The notes under the pieces: generated by a model | Told to the model about the DNA's origin: nothing | Seen by the model: only the letters and a program-made list of their open reading frames with translations | Databases searched by the model: none | Translations under genes and position numbers: made by a program | NCBI GenBank assembly: GCA_014802335.1 | Contig: JAAVCL010000016.1 | Span: forward strand, 178,446-242,445 | Direction: 5' to 3' | Length of the DNA: 64,000 nucleotides | DNA from: Bacteroides sp. | GTDB taxonomy: Bacteria > Bacteroidota > Bacteroidia > Bacteroidales > Muribaculaceae | Shown: piece by piece, positions 51,104-59,069 of the stretch | How the letters are laid out: each line of letters starts with the position of its first letter | Numbering within the stretch: position 1 is the stretch's first letter

Positions 51104-51643
51104 TTATCCCATTTTAGTCATGTGGTAGCCAAGAGCATTGAGTTCCATGCACATTCCATAGTAATAGAGCTGTTTAAGCGAATATACATATAGAATTGCC
51201 GCATCTTTGCTGCCGGGTTCTACTCCGCATGTGAGAAGTTTATGATAAATTCTTTGGGCACATTCGGCCACAACTTTCGACATTTTTTCTGCTTCGGTTT
51301 CATCCAGTCCCAACACCTTATATAGAACTGTATCGTCGAGGTTGTCATAACCGTCTACGTCTCTCAGATCTTCGTATAATTTCTTACCTCCTACATTTGC
51401 ATAGGCAGTCCAATCTTCATCCCAATATTTGGCGAATGCCATTCCGATGAACATTGGCCAGCCTAAAGAGACAACCGGATAATCCTTAAATTCACGCACT
51501 CCATCCGGAACATATACCTCTTCAATCTGAGGCCATAACTCCTCAACATCCGGACACTCAGGCAAATGATCATCTACTAACTTCTGTGAAAGAAGAAAAT
51601 TTTTAAGATCTTCTTTTATTTCTTTTTCAATATGTTCAATCAT
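51104..51643 (-). CDS. Conserved protein of unknown function
   Basis: A 179-residue acidic cytoplasmic protein. Notable segments are YPVVSLGWPMFIGMAFAKYWDEDW (57-80), DVDGYDNLDDTVLYKVLGLDETEAEKM (95-121), and a helical C-terminus YVYSLKQLYYYGMCMELNALGYHM. No metal motif or membrane helix is evident. I have the impression of a Bacteroidales-wide family but cannot name it. It immediately precedes the CDF transporter. Confidence 0.65.
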   Translation of the reverse strand: MIEHIEKEIKEDLKNFLLSQKLVDDHLPECPDVEELWPQIEEVYVPDGVREFKDYPVVSLGWPMFIGMAFAKYWDEDWTAYANVGGKKLYEDLRDVDGYDNLDDTVLYKVLGLDETEAEKMSKVVAECAQRIYHKLLTCGVEPGSKDAAILYVYSLKQLYYYGMCMELNALGYHMTKMG

Positions 51644-51783
51644 GATATTTTAAATAATTATTGTATATTATTTCAATACTTCTAATAGATGAGGAAATTT
51701 TATCGCCTTCCATGAATGAAATTCATGGGCCGGAAATATGTGTTCTAATATTACACGGGTTGATAATTAAAGGCGAAAATTCA

Positions 51784-51823
51784 CAAAATATTGCAGAAGA
51801 AGCCACGACTTCTTCTGCAATAT
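51784..51823 (-). terminator. Terminator of the aromatic amino acid operon
   Basis: A perfect 15 bp stem (51788-51802 with 51809-51823), 6 nt loop, with A at 51785-51788 for the minus-strand T tract, 69 bp past the CoA-transferase stop. Confidence 0.8.
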
Positions 51824-51891
51824 ATAACAATTAACTATGTAAAAAGGTCGGTTATTGTAAACGGGGGTCAATAATATAGACGGGAGATTCG

Positions 51892-53202
51892 TCAATACAG
51901 CCTTGTGAAAGCATAACCGAACCGTTCGGCGGCAGCCTTTTCGAGTTCTTCTCTAAATTCAGGAGCAGCAATCGAGATAAGAAGTTTTGCACGTTCGGCA
52001 AGGGTTTTGCCTCTTAGATTCACTCCCCCGTTTTCGGTAACTACATAATTTGTTTGGAAACGAGTTGTCACAACACCGGCACCTTCTGTTAGAACCGGCT
52101 TTATTTTTGATTTTCCTTTGGCTGTTTTTGATAACATCGCAAGGAACGAACGGCCTCCTTCGCTTAAAGATGAACCGTAAACGAAATCATGTTGACCACC
52201 TACACCTGAGAATATTTTTGTACCAATAGAATCTGCACAAATCTGCCCGGTAAGGTCTATTTCCAGACATGAATTTATTGACATTACTTTTGGATTTTGG
52301 CCGATTACATAAGGATTGTTTGTCCACGCAACGTCTTTGAAAATAATGTCAGGATTCCCGTCCATGTACTTATACAATGCTTTTGAACCGAGTGCAAGGG
52401 ACGCCACTGATTTTCCGGGAAGAACTTTCTTTAAAGAATTATCGATTATCCCCTTTTCAAGTAGAGGCACTACCCCATCTGTCATGGCTTCGGTGTGAAG
52501 GCCGAGGTGTTTGTGATTTGAGAGAGCTCGAATCACAGCATTAGGTATGCCCCCGACGCCAATCTGGAGGGTCGCTCCATCTGGAATTCTTTCGGCAATA
52601 TATTCACCGATTTTAATTTCAGCTTCCGTGGGGGTGGAAGTGGGAACTTCCACCAACGGGGTGTCACATTTTACACATGCATCAATTTTTGAGATATGCA
52701 CCGTGGGGTCTCCGTAAGAGAAGGGCATGTTCGGATTAATCTGAGCAATTAATCTATCAGCAGATTCCACGGCCGAACATGCAACGTCACCCGACACTCC
52801 AAAACTCACAAGACCTTCCTCATTAGGCATTGAACATTGGAGCAAAACGACATCTACTCTCCAACTTCCATCCCGAATCAATTGAGGGACCTCGCCTAAA
52901 AAGCGTGGAGTCATCGACCCATAACCTTCAGCAATCCATTCCCTAAAGCCATTATTGACAAAAAAGGAATTTACAAGAAACGTATCTTTGAATTCCGGCC
53001 TGCAGAGCGGGGACCTTCCTCTGCACACGCCAAATCCGGTGATAATTGTAACGTTATGAAGCTCATGACCACGGTCTGCAAGCGCCTGCTCAAGGAGTTC
53101 GGGAGTTGATGTTGAGCCTTGCAGATAGACATGATCACCGCTTTCAATTAACTTTACAGCCTCTTGGGCTGACACAAAGTTGATTTTTTCTGCCCTATTC
53201 AT
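51892..53202 (-). CDS. Acetyl-CoA hydrolase/transferase family CoA-transferase
   Basis: A 436-residue family I-type CoA-transferase related to 4-hydroxybutyrate and succinyl/acetate CoA-transferases. The catalytic Glu is E238 in GLHTEAMTDGVVPL; the oxyanion Gly loop is QIGVGGIPNAVI (213-224); and VTENGGVNLRGKTLAERAKLLI is the C-terminal signature. It overlaps the aminotransferase stop by 4 nt and ends the iorA-iorB-aminotransferase-CoA-transferase operon. It would release aryl acids from aryl-acetyl-CoA made by Ior, passing CoA to acetate or another acid. Substrate is inferred from context only. Confidence 0.88.
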   Translation of the reverse strand: MNRAEKINFVSAQEAVKLIESGDHVYLQGSTSTPELLEQALADRGHELHNVTIITGFGVCRGRSPLCRPEFKDTFLVNSFFVNNGFREWIAEGYGSMTPRFLGEVPQLIRDGSWRVDVVLLQCSMPNEEGLVSFGVSGDVACSAVESADRLIAQINPNMPFSYGDPTVHISKIDACVKCDTPLVEVPTSTPTEAEIKIGEYIAERIPDGATLQIGVGGIPNAVIRALSNHKHLGLHTEAMTDGVVPLLEKGIIDNSLKKVLPGKSVASLALGSKALYKYMDGNPDIIFKDVAWTNNPYVIGQNPKVMSINSCLEIDLTGQICADSIGTKIFSGVGGQHDFVYGSSLSEGGRSFLAMLSKTAKGKSKIKPVLTEGAGVVTTRFQTNYVVTENGGVNLRGKTLAERAKLLISIAAPEFREELEKAAAERFGYAFTRLY

Positions 53203-54509
53203 TTCTTATGATCCTCATTGAATTTTCGTAAGAATTTTTCAAGGCGATGGAAATCCTCATCATTTGAAATCAACGACACGCAAGCACGGATACCGGCTTG
53301 TTCAGATCCGGTTGATTGCAACGAGATTGAAGATATTCCATATTTCATCAACTCTTGCTGGAGCTCGTTTCCGGAGAATCCGGGATATCCGATGGTGAAG
53401 AAAAAGCCATCGGCAATTTCTTCGTCTCCATCCATATTATATACGATATGGAAGCCATTTTCTTTGAACAGATTCTTTACGATTTCTGCTCTTCGACCAT
53501 ATTCCGAACAATGATCAATGAAATTCAGAGTGCCCTCTGCAGCGGCATCAAGCATTGCAGCCAGGCCATGCTGAGCTGAATGAGAAGTTCCGGAAGAAGC
53601 GCAATATAAAACTCCGAATACATACGCATCGCCCAAGGCAGGCATTTCGTAGAATTTTTCGTAAAATTCGTACTGACGTTCAAATACTTTTTCGCTCATG
53701 CATACGAGAGCTATACGCTGGCCTGCATAAGAGAAAATTTTTGAACCCGACAACATCAAAATATAGTTATCCGTATATTTGGCAACTGTAACGCCAAAGG
53801 GAGGTTGGTTCGGATGACTTATATCTTTTCTAAAGTCCATACCAAAGTATGCGAGATCTTCCAGAACAATACAGTCATATTTAGTTGCAAGCCGCCCTAT
53901 AATCTCCAGTTCCTGCTCGGTAAGATTTGTCCAAGCAGGATTGTTGGGATTGCTGTAAAGAAGCCCGGTAATGTTCCCTTTAGACAGGTATTCTTCAAGT
54001 TTAGCCTCAAGAGCTTCGCCTCGGAAATTATAAATATCAAAAGATTCTGTTTTGATTCCAAGAACCTTAGCCTGAGAAATATTTGCAGGGAAGCCGGGAT
54101 TTAAAAAGAGCATTGTGTCTTTTTCCTTCAATCTTTGCGAAAGGAGAAGTTGCAAAGTGAAACTTCCTTGCATGGAGCCGACAGTTGGAATAATGCACTT
54201 TTCAGGTATATCTATATCAAGGAAAGCGCGAACAAATTTTGAGCCGGCTTTCTTAAGTTCGGGTATACCTTGAATGGGTGGATATTTATTCGCGACTCCT
54301 GCTTCAAGAGCGGATATTTCTGCCTTTACACCTATTTCTTCGGCCGGCAAACCGGGATTCCCGATTTCAAGATGAATCATCTTCTCTTGTGCTTCTGTCT
54401 CAATAAGGGCTGCGAGTGAACATATCTGGCGGATGGTAGCCGAGCCGAGATCTAAGATCATAAGCCTCTTTACGGCATCATCAAATGTCTTTTGGGATAT
54501 TGGAAACAC
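53199..54509 (-). CDS. PLP-dependent class I/II aminotransferase
   Basis: A 436-residue fold-type I aminotransferase. YSNPNNPAW (185-193) is the Asn that contacts PLP, VLEDLAYFGMDF (215-226) carries the PLP Asp and Tyr, and the Schiff-base Lys is K257 in LSGSKIFSYAGQR, with Arg nearby. It is longer than AspC (396). Position between iorB (41 bp) and the CoA-transferase (4 nt overlap) suggests it makes aryl-pyruvates from Tyr, Phe or Trp for Ior. MFPISQKTFDDAVKRL is a plausible start, as it leaves a short helical lead. Confidence 0.88.
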   Translation of the reverse strand: MFPISQKTFDDAVKRLMILDLGSATIRQICSLAALIETEAQEKMIHLEIGNPGLPAEEIGVKAEISALEAGVANKYPPIQGIPELKKAGSKFVRAFLDIDIPEKCIIPTVGSMQGSFTLQLLLSQRLKEKDTMLFLNPGFPANISQAKVLGIKTESFDIYNFRGEALEAKLEEYLSKGNITGLLYSNPNNPAWTNLTEQELEIIGRLATKYDCIVLEDLAYFGMDFRKDISHPNQPPFGVTVAKYTDNYILMLSGSKIFSYAGQRIALVCMSEKVFERQYEFYEKFYEMPALGDAYVFGVLYCASSGTSHSAQHGLAAMLDAAAEGTLNFIDHCSEYGRRAEIVKNLFKENGFHIVYNMDGDEEIADGFFFTIGYPGFSGNELQQELMKYGISSISLQSTGSEQAGIRACVSLISNDEDFHRLEKFLRKFNEDHKK

Positions 54510-54550
54510 GATTGTGAAATGTTTTTATGGTTATTAGCGGTACGTAAGGT

Positions 54551-55132
54551 TTACATATTCTCGGTGGCTCTCACGCGGCCGGCCTGGAAGGCAGCAACAT
54601 TTGCCTGAACAATTTTTTCTCCCTTGGAGGCAAATATCTGCTGAATGGAATCTACTATTACTTCCGGAGCAATTTCTATGAATGGTGAAGCCGCACCAAG
54701 CAATACAAGATTGGAACTTCTTTGAGTTGCCACTTCTTTTGCCAATGCCTCCATATCGAACATGATAACTCTTTCTCTTGACCGGAGTTCTTTTTCTACT
54801 TTCTCCATCTCAGGATAGTTATCAATATTTATGAAAGGAACACTGTTTGTAACAATCCAACCCTCTTTTGAAAGATAAGGCAGGTATCGCAGGGCTTCCA
54901 TAGGTTCGAGAGAAACAATAAGATCAGCACCTCCCAATGGAATCAGATCCGAGTGAATCGGATTTGAACTGAGTCGCAGGTTTGATTGAACATCGCCGCC
55001 GCGTTGACTCATACCGTGCACTTCGGCTTGCTTAAGATAAAGATTGTCTTTGAGTGCGGCCGCCCCAAGAATTGTAGCTATTGTAAGGATTCCTTGCCCA
55101 CCGACTCCGGCGAGAACTATATCTGATTTCAT
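54551..55132 (-). CDS. iorB: Indolepyruvate ferredoxin oxidoreductase, beta (gamma-type) subunit
   Basis: A 193-residue protein of the pyruvate-ferredoxin oxidoreductase gamma domain: VLAGVGGQGILTIATILGAAAL (6-27) is the diagnostic Gly-rich start, then KQAEVHGMSQRGGDVQSNLRLS and LIVSLEPMEALRYLPYL. Forms the IorAB complex with the upstream gene, converting aryl-pyruvates plus CoA to aryl-acetyl-CoA, CO2 and reduced ferredoxin. 30 bp from iorA. Assignment is strong. Confidence 0.92.
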   Translation of the reverse strand: MKSDIVLAGVGGQGILTIATILGAAALKDNLYLKQAEVHGMSQRGGDVQSNLRLSSNPIHSDLIPLGGADLIVSLEPMEALRYLPYLSKEGWIVTNSVPFINIDNYPEMEKVEKELRSRERVIMFDMEALAKEVATQRSSNLVLLGAASPFIEIAPEVIVDSIQQIFASKGEKIVQANVAAFQAGRVRATENM

Positions 55133-55162
55133 GATATTACTATTGTAAAGTGGAATAAATAT

Positions 55163-56782
55163 TTACTTCTTTGATGCATGTCGACGTGCGGTCTGGATAC
55201 ATTCGCGTCGTGAAATAACAACCGAAAGCCCTTTATGGTCTATTTCTTCGCAGAAAAGCTTAACCATCTCATCATGATTTTTAGGAAGAGAATCGATGGT
55301 ACGCACATGTTTCGGGTCGGCTCCGAGACCGATACATATTTCCTCAAGTTTTCCGGTGCCCTGAGAATCCTGACCTCCTGTCATTCCGGTTGTCAGATTA
55401 TCAGAGATAATAACCAAAATCGGAGAATCTTCATTGATTGCATCGAGCAGTCCGGTCATTCCACTATGTGTAAAAGTTGAGTCGCCGATTATCGCAACGG
55501 CCGGATGCTGGCCGGCATCGGCAGCCCCTTTAGCCATTGTTATAGAAGCACCCATATCAACGCATGTGTCAATTGCATTGAAGGGTTTCAGGAAACCAAG
55601 CGTATAGCAGCCGATATCTCCAAACACTTTGGGTGATTCATAAGATTCGAGAGCTTTGTTTAATGCCGAATATACATCTCTGTGTCCACATCCCTGGCAT
55701 AACATGGGGGGTCTCGGAGCAATTATTTCGGAAGAGTCTTCCACCTTAAATTCTTTGAGACCTTCGGGAGCCGGGATAATAGTCTTAATTGCTTCGGCAA
55801 TTAAATCGGGATTCAACTCACCATCGCGAACCACGTTTCCGGAATACTTTCCGTAAATTTTTTTGCCCGAAGTGGATAAGCCCAAAAGTTTACCTTCAAT
55901 GAACGGTTGTCCTTCTTCCAATACCAGAAGGGCATCACAAGAATTATATAAACGCTGAAGCATCGATGCCGGCAATGGATATTGACAGATTTTTACCAAG
56001 GGGAAAGGACATTTTCCATCAAAGCACTCCATCAGGTAGTTGTAGGCTATGCCACTGACAATTATTCCGAGTCTGTGATCATGTCCTTCTTCATATTTAT
56101 TGAAAGGAGAAGCTTCAGAGGCCTTAACAAAATCTTCCTGTTGAGCTATAAGATTTTTATTTCTAATTTTTGACATGGCCGGCATTAATACCCATTGTTT
56201 TGGATTAACGGGATAATGCAGTTTATTTTCGGGCAAAGGATCGTTTTCTGTTTCCACAACGGCGCGAGAATGACTCAGGCGAGTGACAAGACGAGTCAGA
56301 ACAGGCACACCAAGTCGCTCTGAGAGTGCAAATCCATAAGATGCCATATCGTAAGCTTCCTGCTGATTTGACGGTTCCAAAGCAGGTATCATAGCGAAAT
56401 CAGCATAAAAACGAGAATCTTGCTCATTTTGCGAGGAATGCATGGATGGATCATCCGCTGCAATCACCAATAAGCCTCCATTCGCACCGGTCATGGCTGA
56501 GTTTACAAAGGGGTCGGCGGCAACATTTAAACCCACATGCTTCATCGAAGTGATAGCTCTTTTGCCACAGAACGACATGCCAAGAGCTTCTTCCATTGCT
56601 GTTTTCTCGTTGGACGACCAATGGGAATGTATTTTTCTTTCCTTTGCAAGTGCATTATTCTGCACAAATTCCATTATTTCTGTAGAGGGGGTACCTGGAT
56701 AAGCATAAGCACCACTTAACCCGCCATATATTGCTCCCAAGGCCAGAGCCTCATCACCGAGCAACAGCTGTTTAGTTTTCAT
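55163..56782 (-). CDS. iorA: Indolepyruvate ferredoxin oxidoreductase, alpha subunit, without ferredoxin domain
   Basis: Starting at the ATG at 56782 the product is 539 residues (MKTKQLLLGDEALALGAIYGG); an upstream start at 56854 adds 24 non-conserved residues. The N-terminal domain YAYPGTPSTEIMEF is the pyrimidine-binding type; PPMLCQGCGHRDVYSALNKAL (near 352) opens the TPP domain, with GDIGCYTLG, and GDSTFTHSGMTGL for TPP-Mg. Archaeal IorA ends with a two-cluster ferredoxin domain; here the protein stops after VVISRRECIQTARRHASKK with no CxxCxxC motif, so electrons must leave through a separate ferredoxin. Leads the operon from an exact promoter. Confidence 0.92.
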   Translation of the reverse strand: MKTKQLLLGDEALALGAIYGGLSGAYAYPGTPSTEIMEFVQNNALAKERKIHSHWSSNEKTAMEEALGMSFCGKRAITSMKHVGLNVAADPFVNSAMTGANGGLLVIAADDPSMHSSQNEQDSRFYADFAMIPALEPSNQQEAYDMASYGFALSERLGVPVLTRLVTRLSHSRAVVETENDPLPENKLHYPVNPKQWVLMPAMSKIRNKNLIAQQEDFVKASEASPFNKYEEGHDHRLGIIVSGIAYNYLMECFDGKCPFPLVKICQYPLPASMLQRLYNSCDALLVLEEGQPFIEGKLLGLSTSGKKIYGKYSGNVVRDGELNPDLIAEAIKTIIPAPEGLKEFKVEDSSEIIAPRPPMLCQGCGHRDVYSALNKALESYESPKVFGDIGCYTLGFLKPFNAIDTCVDMGASITMAKGAADAGQHPAVAIIGDSTFTHSGMTGLLDAINEDSPILVIISDNLTTGMTGGQDSQGTGKLEEICIGLGADPKHVRTIDSLPKNHDEMVKLFCEEIDHKGLSVVISRRECIQTARRHASKK

Positions 56783-56871
56783 ATTATGGTATTTTAGATT
56801 TAAGATAGTGGAATGACACTTTACTTCTAAGTATCGTATCATTAGAGTATTCACATAAAATCCTCTTTGTG

Positions 56872-56902
56872 CAAATATAATAAAAAATATATAAATATCA
56901 AA
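56872..56902 (-). promoter_or_regulatory. Promoter of the ior operon
   Basis: Plus-strand CAAATATA (56872-56879) and CAAA (56899-56902), 19 bp apart, give an exact TTTG-N19-TATATTTG on the minus strand. The leader is about 85 nt. The heptamer tract begins 8 bp upstream of the -33 element. Confidence 0.75.
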
Positions 56903-56909
56903 TTTTAAG

Positions 56910-57035
56910 TAGGCTTTAGATTTTAGGCGGTAGGCGGTAGGCGGTAGGTGTTAGGCGGTAGGTGTTAGGTGGTAGGTTTTAGGTGGTAGGTTGTAGATTA
57001 TAGGTGGTAGGTGTTAGGTGGTAGATTATAGGGTA
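56910..57035 (+). repeat. Eighteen degenerate tandem heptamers (TAGGYGK)
   Basis: An uninterrupted period of 7 bp over 126 bp: all 18 units begin TAG, most are TAGGCGG, TAGGTGG or TAGGTGT, with a few TAGATTA or TAGATTT. The strand is G-rich like telomere repeats. It touches the ior promoter and is followed about 65 bp later by REP cluster 2. Confidence 0.95.
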
Positions 57036-57060
57036 TATTGAAGTAATTTTTTGCGGATTT

Positions 57061-57317
57061 GCCTCTTTTCGGTCTTTCGTCAAAAAATACGAATAATTGC
57101 GTCGGCAAATGTAGGGACATGGCGTGCCATGTCTGAATAAAGCTCCAAGTAATTAGAATGATAATGGGCCAATGTAATCTCCAGACATGGCACGCCTCCA
57201 TTATACCCCAGACATGGCACGCCATGTCCCTACATTTGCCGACGAATACCGGGTCATGGCACAAGTATATTTACTGATGTAGTCCGTGTCATGGCGTGCC
57301 TACATTTACCGATTTCT
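57061..57317. repeat. REP-like palindrome cluster 2 with family head
   Basis: The head (CCTCTTTTCGGTCTTTC, 57062-57079) matches 12052-12067. A perfect 35 bp inverted pair follows (57101-57135 with 57209-57243). Extra partial units lie at 57182-57196, 57252-57261 and 57286-57312. Compared with cluster 1 both arms carry the same compensating changes. Confidence 0.85.
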
Positions 57318-57509
57318 AAAAAACTACCTTCTATTTTCTAAATAACTACCTTCTAACTAAATTTAAATGCTACTTTATGGAAACGAATTCATAAATATTA
57401 TGAGGTTTGAACCTGTGACTCATTCGAATGTTTTATTATGTAGAACACCGATTGTCTTCTTTAAGACTCGTGCGTGTTGAAAAAATTACTGATTATAAAA
57501 TATTTTAAT

Positions 57510-57788
57510 ATGGTACGCTTGAATGTTTCGTTGATTACGGAGACTGAAGAAAATGCAAAAAAACTTGAAGAGGTTGCAACTGAATTAGTGGCGTTTTCTC
57601 TTCGTGACAAGGGATGTATTGATTATGACCTTTATCGGTCTAAAACAAACAATGATAGATTTCTGATTATAGAAACATGGAATTCTGAAGAGGACCTTAA
57701 GGCTCATTCAGAATCCGATCATTTTAAGCGACTTGTTCCTGAAATGGAAAAGTTATCAAAGATGACTTTGGAAAAGTTTAATTTCTAA
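57510..57788 (+). CDS. Antibiotic-biosynthesis-monooxygenase (ABM) fold protein, quinol monooxygenase-like
   Basis: Starting at the ATG at 57510 the product is 92 residues (MVRLNVSLITETEENAKKLEE...); a TTG start 36 bp earlier adds a non-conserved lead. The ferredoxin-like ABM fold is recognisable: FSLRDKGCIDYDLYRSKTNNDRFLIIETW (31-59, with the GCxxYdly pattern) and AHSESDHFKRLVPEM (66-80). Members such as YgiN oxidise quinols or bind haem; specific role unknown. It is monocistronic with a strong terminator. Confidence 0.85.
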   Translation: MVRLNVSLITETEENAKKLEEVATELVAFSLRDKGCIDYDLYRSKTNNDRFLIIETWNSEEDLKAHSESDHFKRLVPEMEKLSKMTLEKFNF

Positions 57789-57806
57789 GTCGTTGTAAGA
57801 ATCAAT

Positions 57807-57836
57807 AAAGAGAGTGCTCCGAAAAGCACTCTCTTT
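57807..57836. terminator. Bidirectional terminator between the ABM gene and mscS
   Basis: AAAGAGAGTGCT pairs perfectly with AGCACTCTCTTT across a 6 nt loop, with T-rich sequence on both sides. Confidence 0.85.
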
Positions 57837-57911
57837 CCTTTTATGGTTATTTAGGGTTATGTTATGTTTTTATGAAGATATCTCTCCTCCCGAACGGAAT
57901 TCAGGATTTTT

Positions 57912-59012
57912 TCAAGAAGTAGCAGGTTTATCAAGATGCACATCCAACTGAGGGAATGGAAACGAAAATCCCAATTCAGGTAACTCTTTGTAGATTCGTT
58001 CATTAATGTCAAAATAAACTCCCCAATAATTGGAAGAATGGGTCCATGCTCTGACTGTAAGAATAATTGCACTGTCGGCCATTTCCGACAAACCTACAAA
58101 AGGAGGCCTTTCAATTTTAGTAGGAATCGCAACCGGCATTCCCAGGTCGGCTGAATATGATTCATGAATCACCGGCTTGGATTTGCGCCTGAATAATCTG
58201 GAAAAGAAGTTCCGCTTTTTAACTTCACCGACTTCGTTTTCAGCATGTTTGTGAGACTTTTCAGCTTCCTGTTCTCTCAGCACAATGTCGTCTTCAATAA
58301 ATTTTTTAACAGTGCGTGCATCATCTGTCACTATTTTAAGTAATGCCGCTTTTGCAGCCTCAAGATCCGTACCGTAAGCAAGGCTGACATTCCAGTCAAC
58401 CCGACGGTAATTTTCAAGAGAATAGTTATTAATAGATGAAGTGGATAAAGAGCCATTAGGCACTATGATTGCCTTATTGTCGACTGTATTTATTACTGTA
58501 TTAAAAAGCTGAATTGATTTAACGGTGCCTGTAAATCCCTGAACTTCTATAAAATCACCTACTTTATATGGCTTTAACAACAGAATGAGTACTCCCCCGG
58601 CAAAATTCTGGAGCGTACCACTCAGAGCCATACCAATTGCCATTCCGGCAGAGGCGAAGATGGCGATAAAACTGCTTGTTTCAATCCCTAATATTCCAAT
58701 AACTATGATGATTAAAAAGAAATATAGGGATATTTTTACCAGCGAAAGTACAAAAGTTGTAAGCGATGCATCGACTTTACGTCTTGTCAATACACCGAAA
58801 ATAGTTTTAAATATCCTTCTTATTAGGAATCGGCCGATATAAAATACAAGTATTGCAGCTAAAAGGCGAAGGCTGAAACTCACGAGAGAATTTGACAATG
58901 AGGCTATTAACTCATCAAATCCCATACCTTTGAGATCTTTAAGCCAACTGTCGGCATTAGGCACTTCAGGCATTTCTATTACCGGAACATCCCCTGATTG
59001 AATATCTATCAT
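57912..59012 (-). CDS. MscS-family mechanosensitive ion channel
   Basis: A 366-residue protein with three membrane helices (about 50-75, 90-115, 120-150). The pore helix GMAIGMALSGTLQNFAGGVLILLLKPYKVGDFIEV (about 122-156) is the MscS signature, followed by the beta-domain GFTGTVKSIQLFNTVINTVDNKAIIVPNG. The C-terminal vestibule carries an insert of about 70 charged residues (230-300, with EKSHKHAENEVGEVKKRNFFSRLFRRKSK), which explains the size relative to E. coli MscS (286). Releases osmolytes on hypo-osmotic shock. Confidence 0.92.
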   Translation of the reverse strand: MIDIQSGDVPVIEMPEVPNADSWLKDLKGMGFDELIASLSNSLVSFSLRLLAAILVFYIGRFLIRRIFKTIFGVLTRRKVDASLTTFVLSLVKISLYFFLIIIVIGILGIETSSFIAIFASAGMAIGMALSGTLQNFAGGVLILLLKPYKVGDFIEVQGFTGTVKSIQLFNTVINTVDNKAIIVPNGSLSTSSINNYSLENYRRVDWNVSLAYGTDLEAAKAALLKIVTDDARTVKKFIEDDIVLREQEAEKSHKHAENEVGEVKKRNFFSRLFRRKSKPVIHESYSADLGMPVAIPTKIERPPFVGLSEMADSAIILTVRAWTHSSNYWGVYFDINERIYKELPELGFSFPFPQLDVHLDKPATS

Positions 59013-59069
59013 CTGATAATTATTTTAATCTTATCTTTTATGAATTAATAATCCGTTTTCCCCTACCGT

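Noticed and set aside
56910..57035. Tandem heptamers as a CRISPR or telomere array
   Set aside because: The period is 7 bp with no spacers, and the chromosome is bacterial. It is a simple-sequence tract.
57061..57317. REP cluster as a CRISPR array
   Set aside because: Units are inverted rather than direct repeats, intervals are irregular, and no cas gene is in the window.
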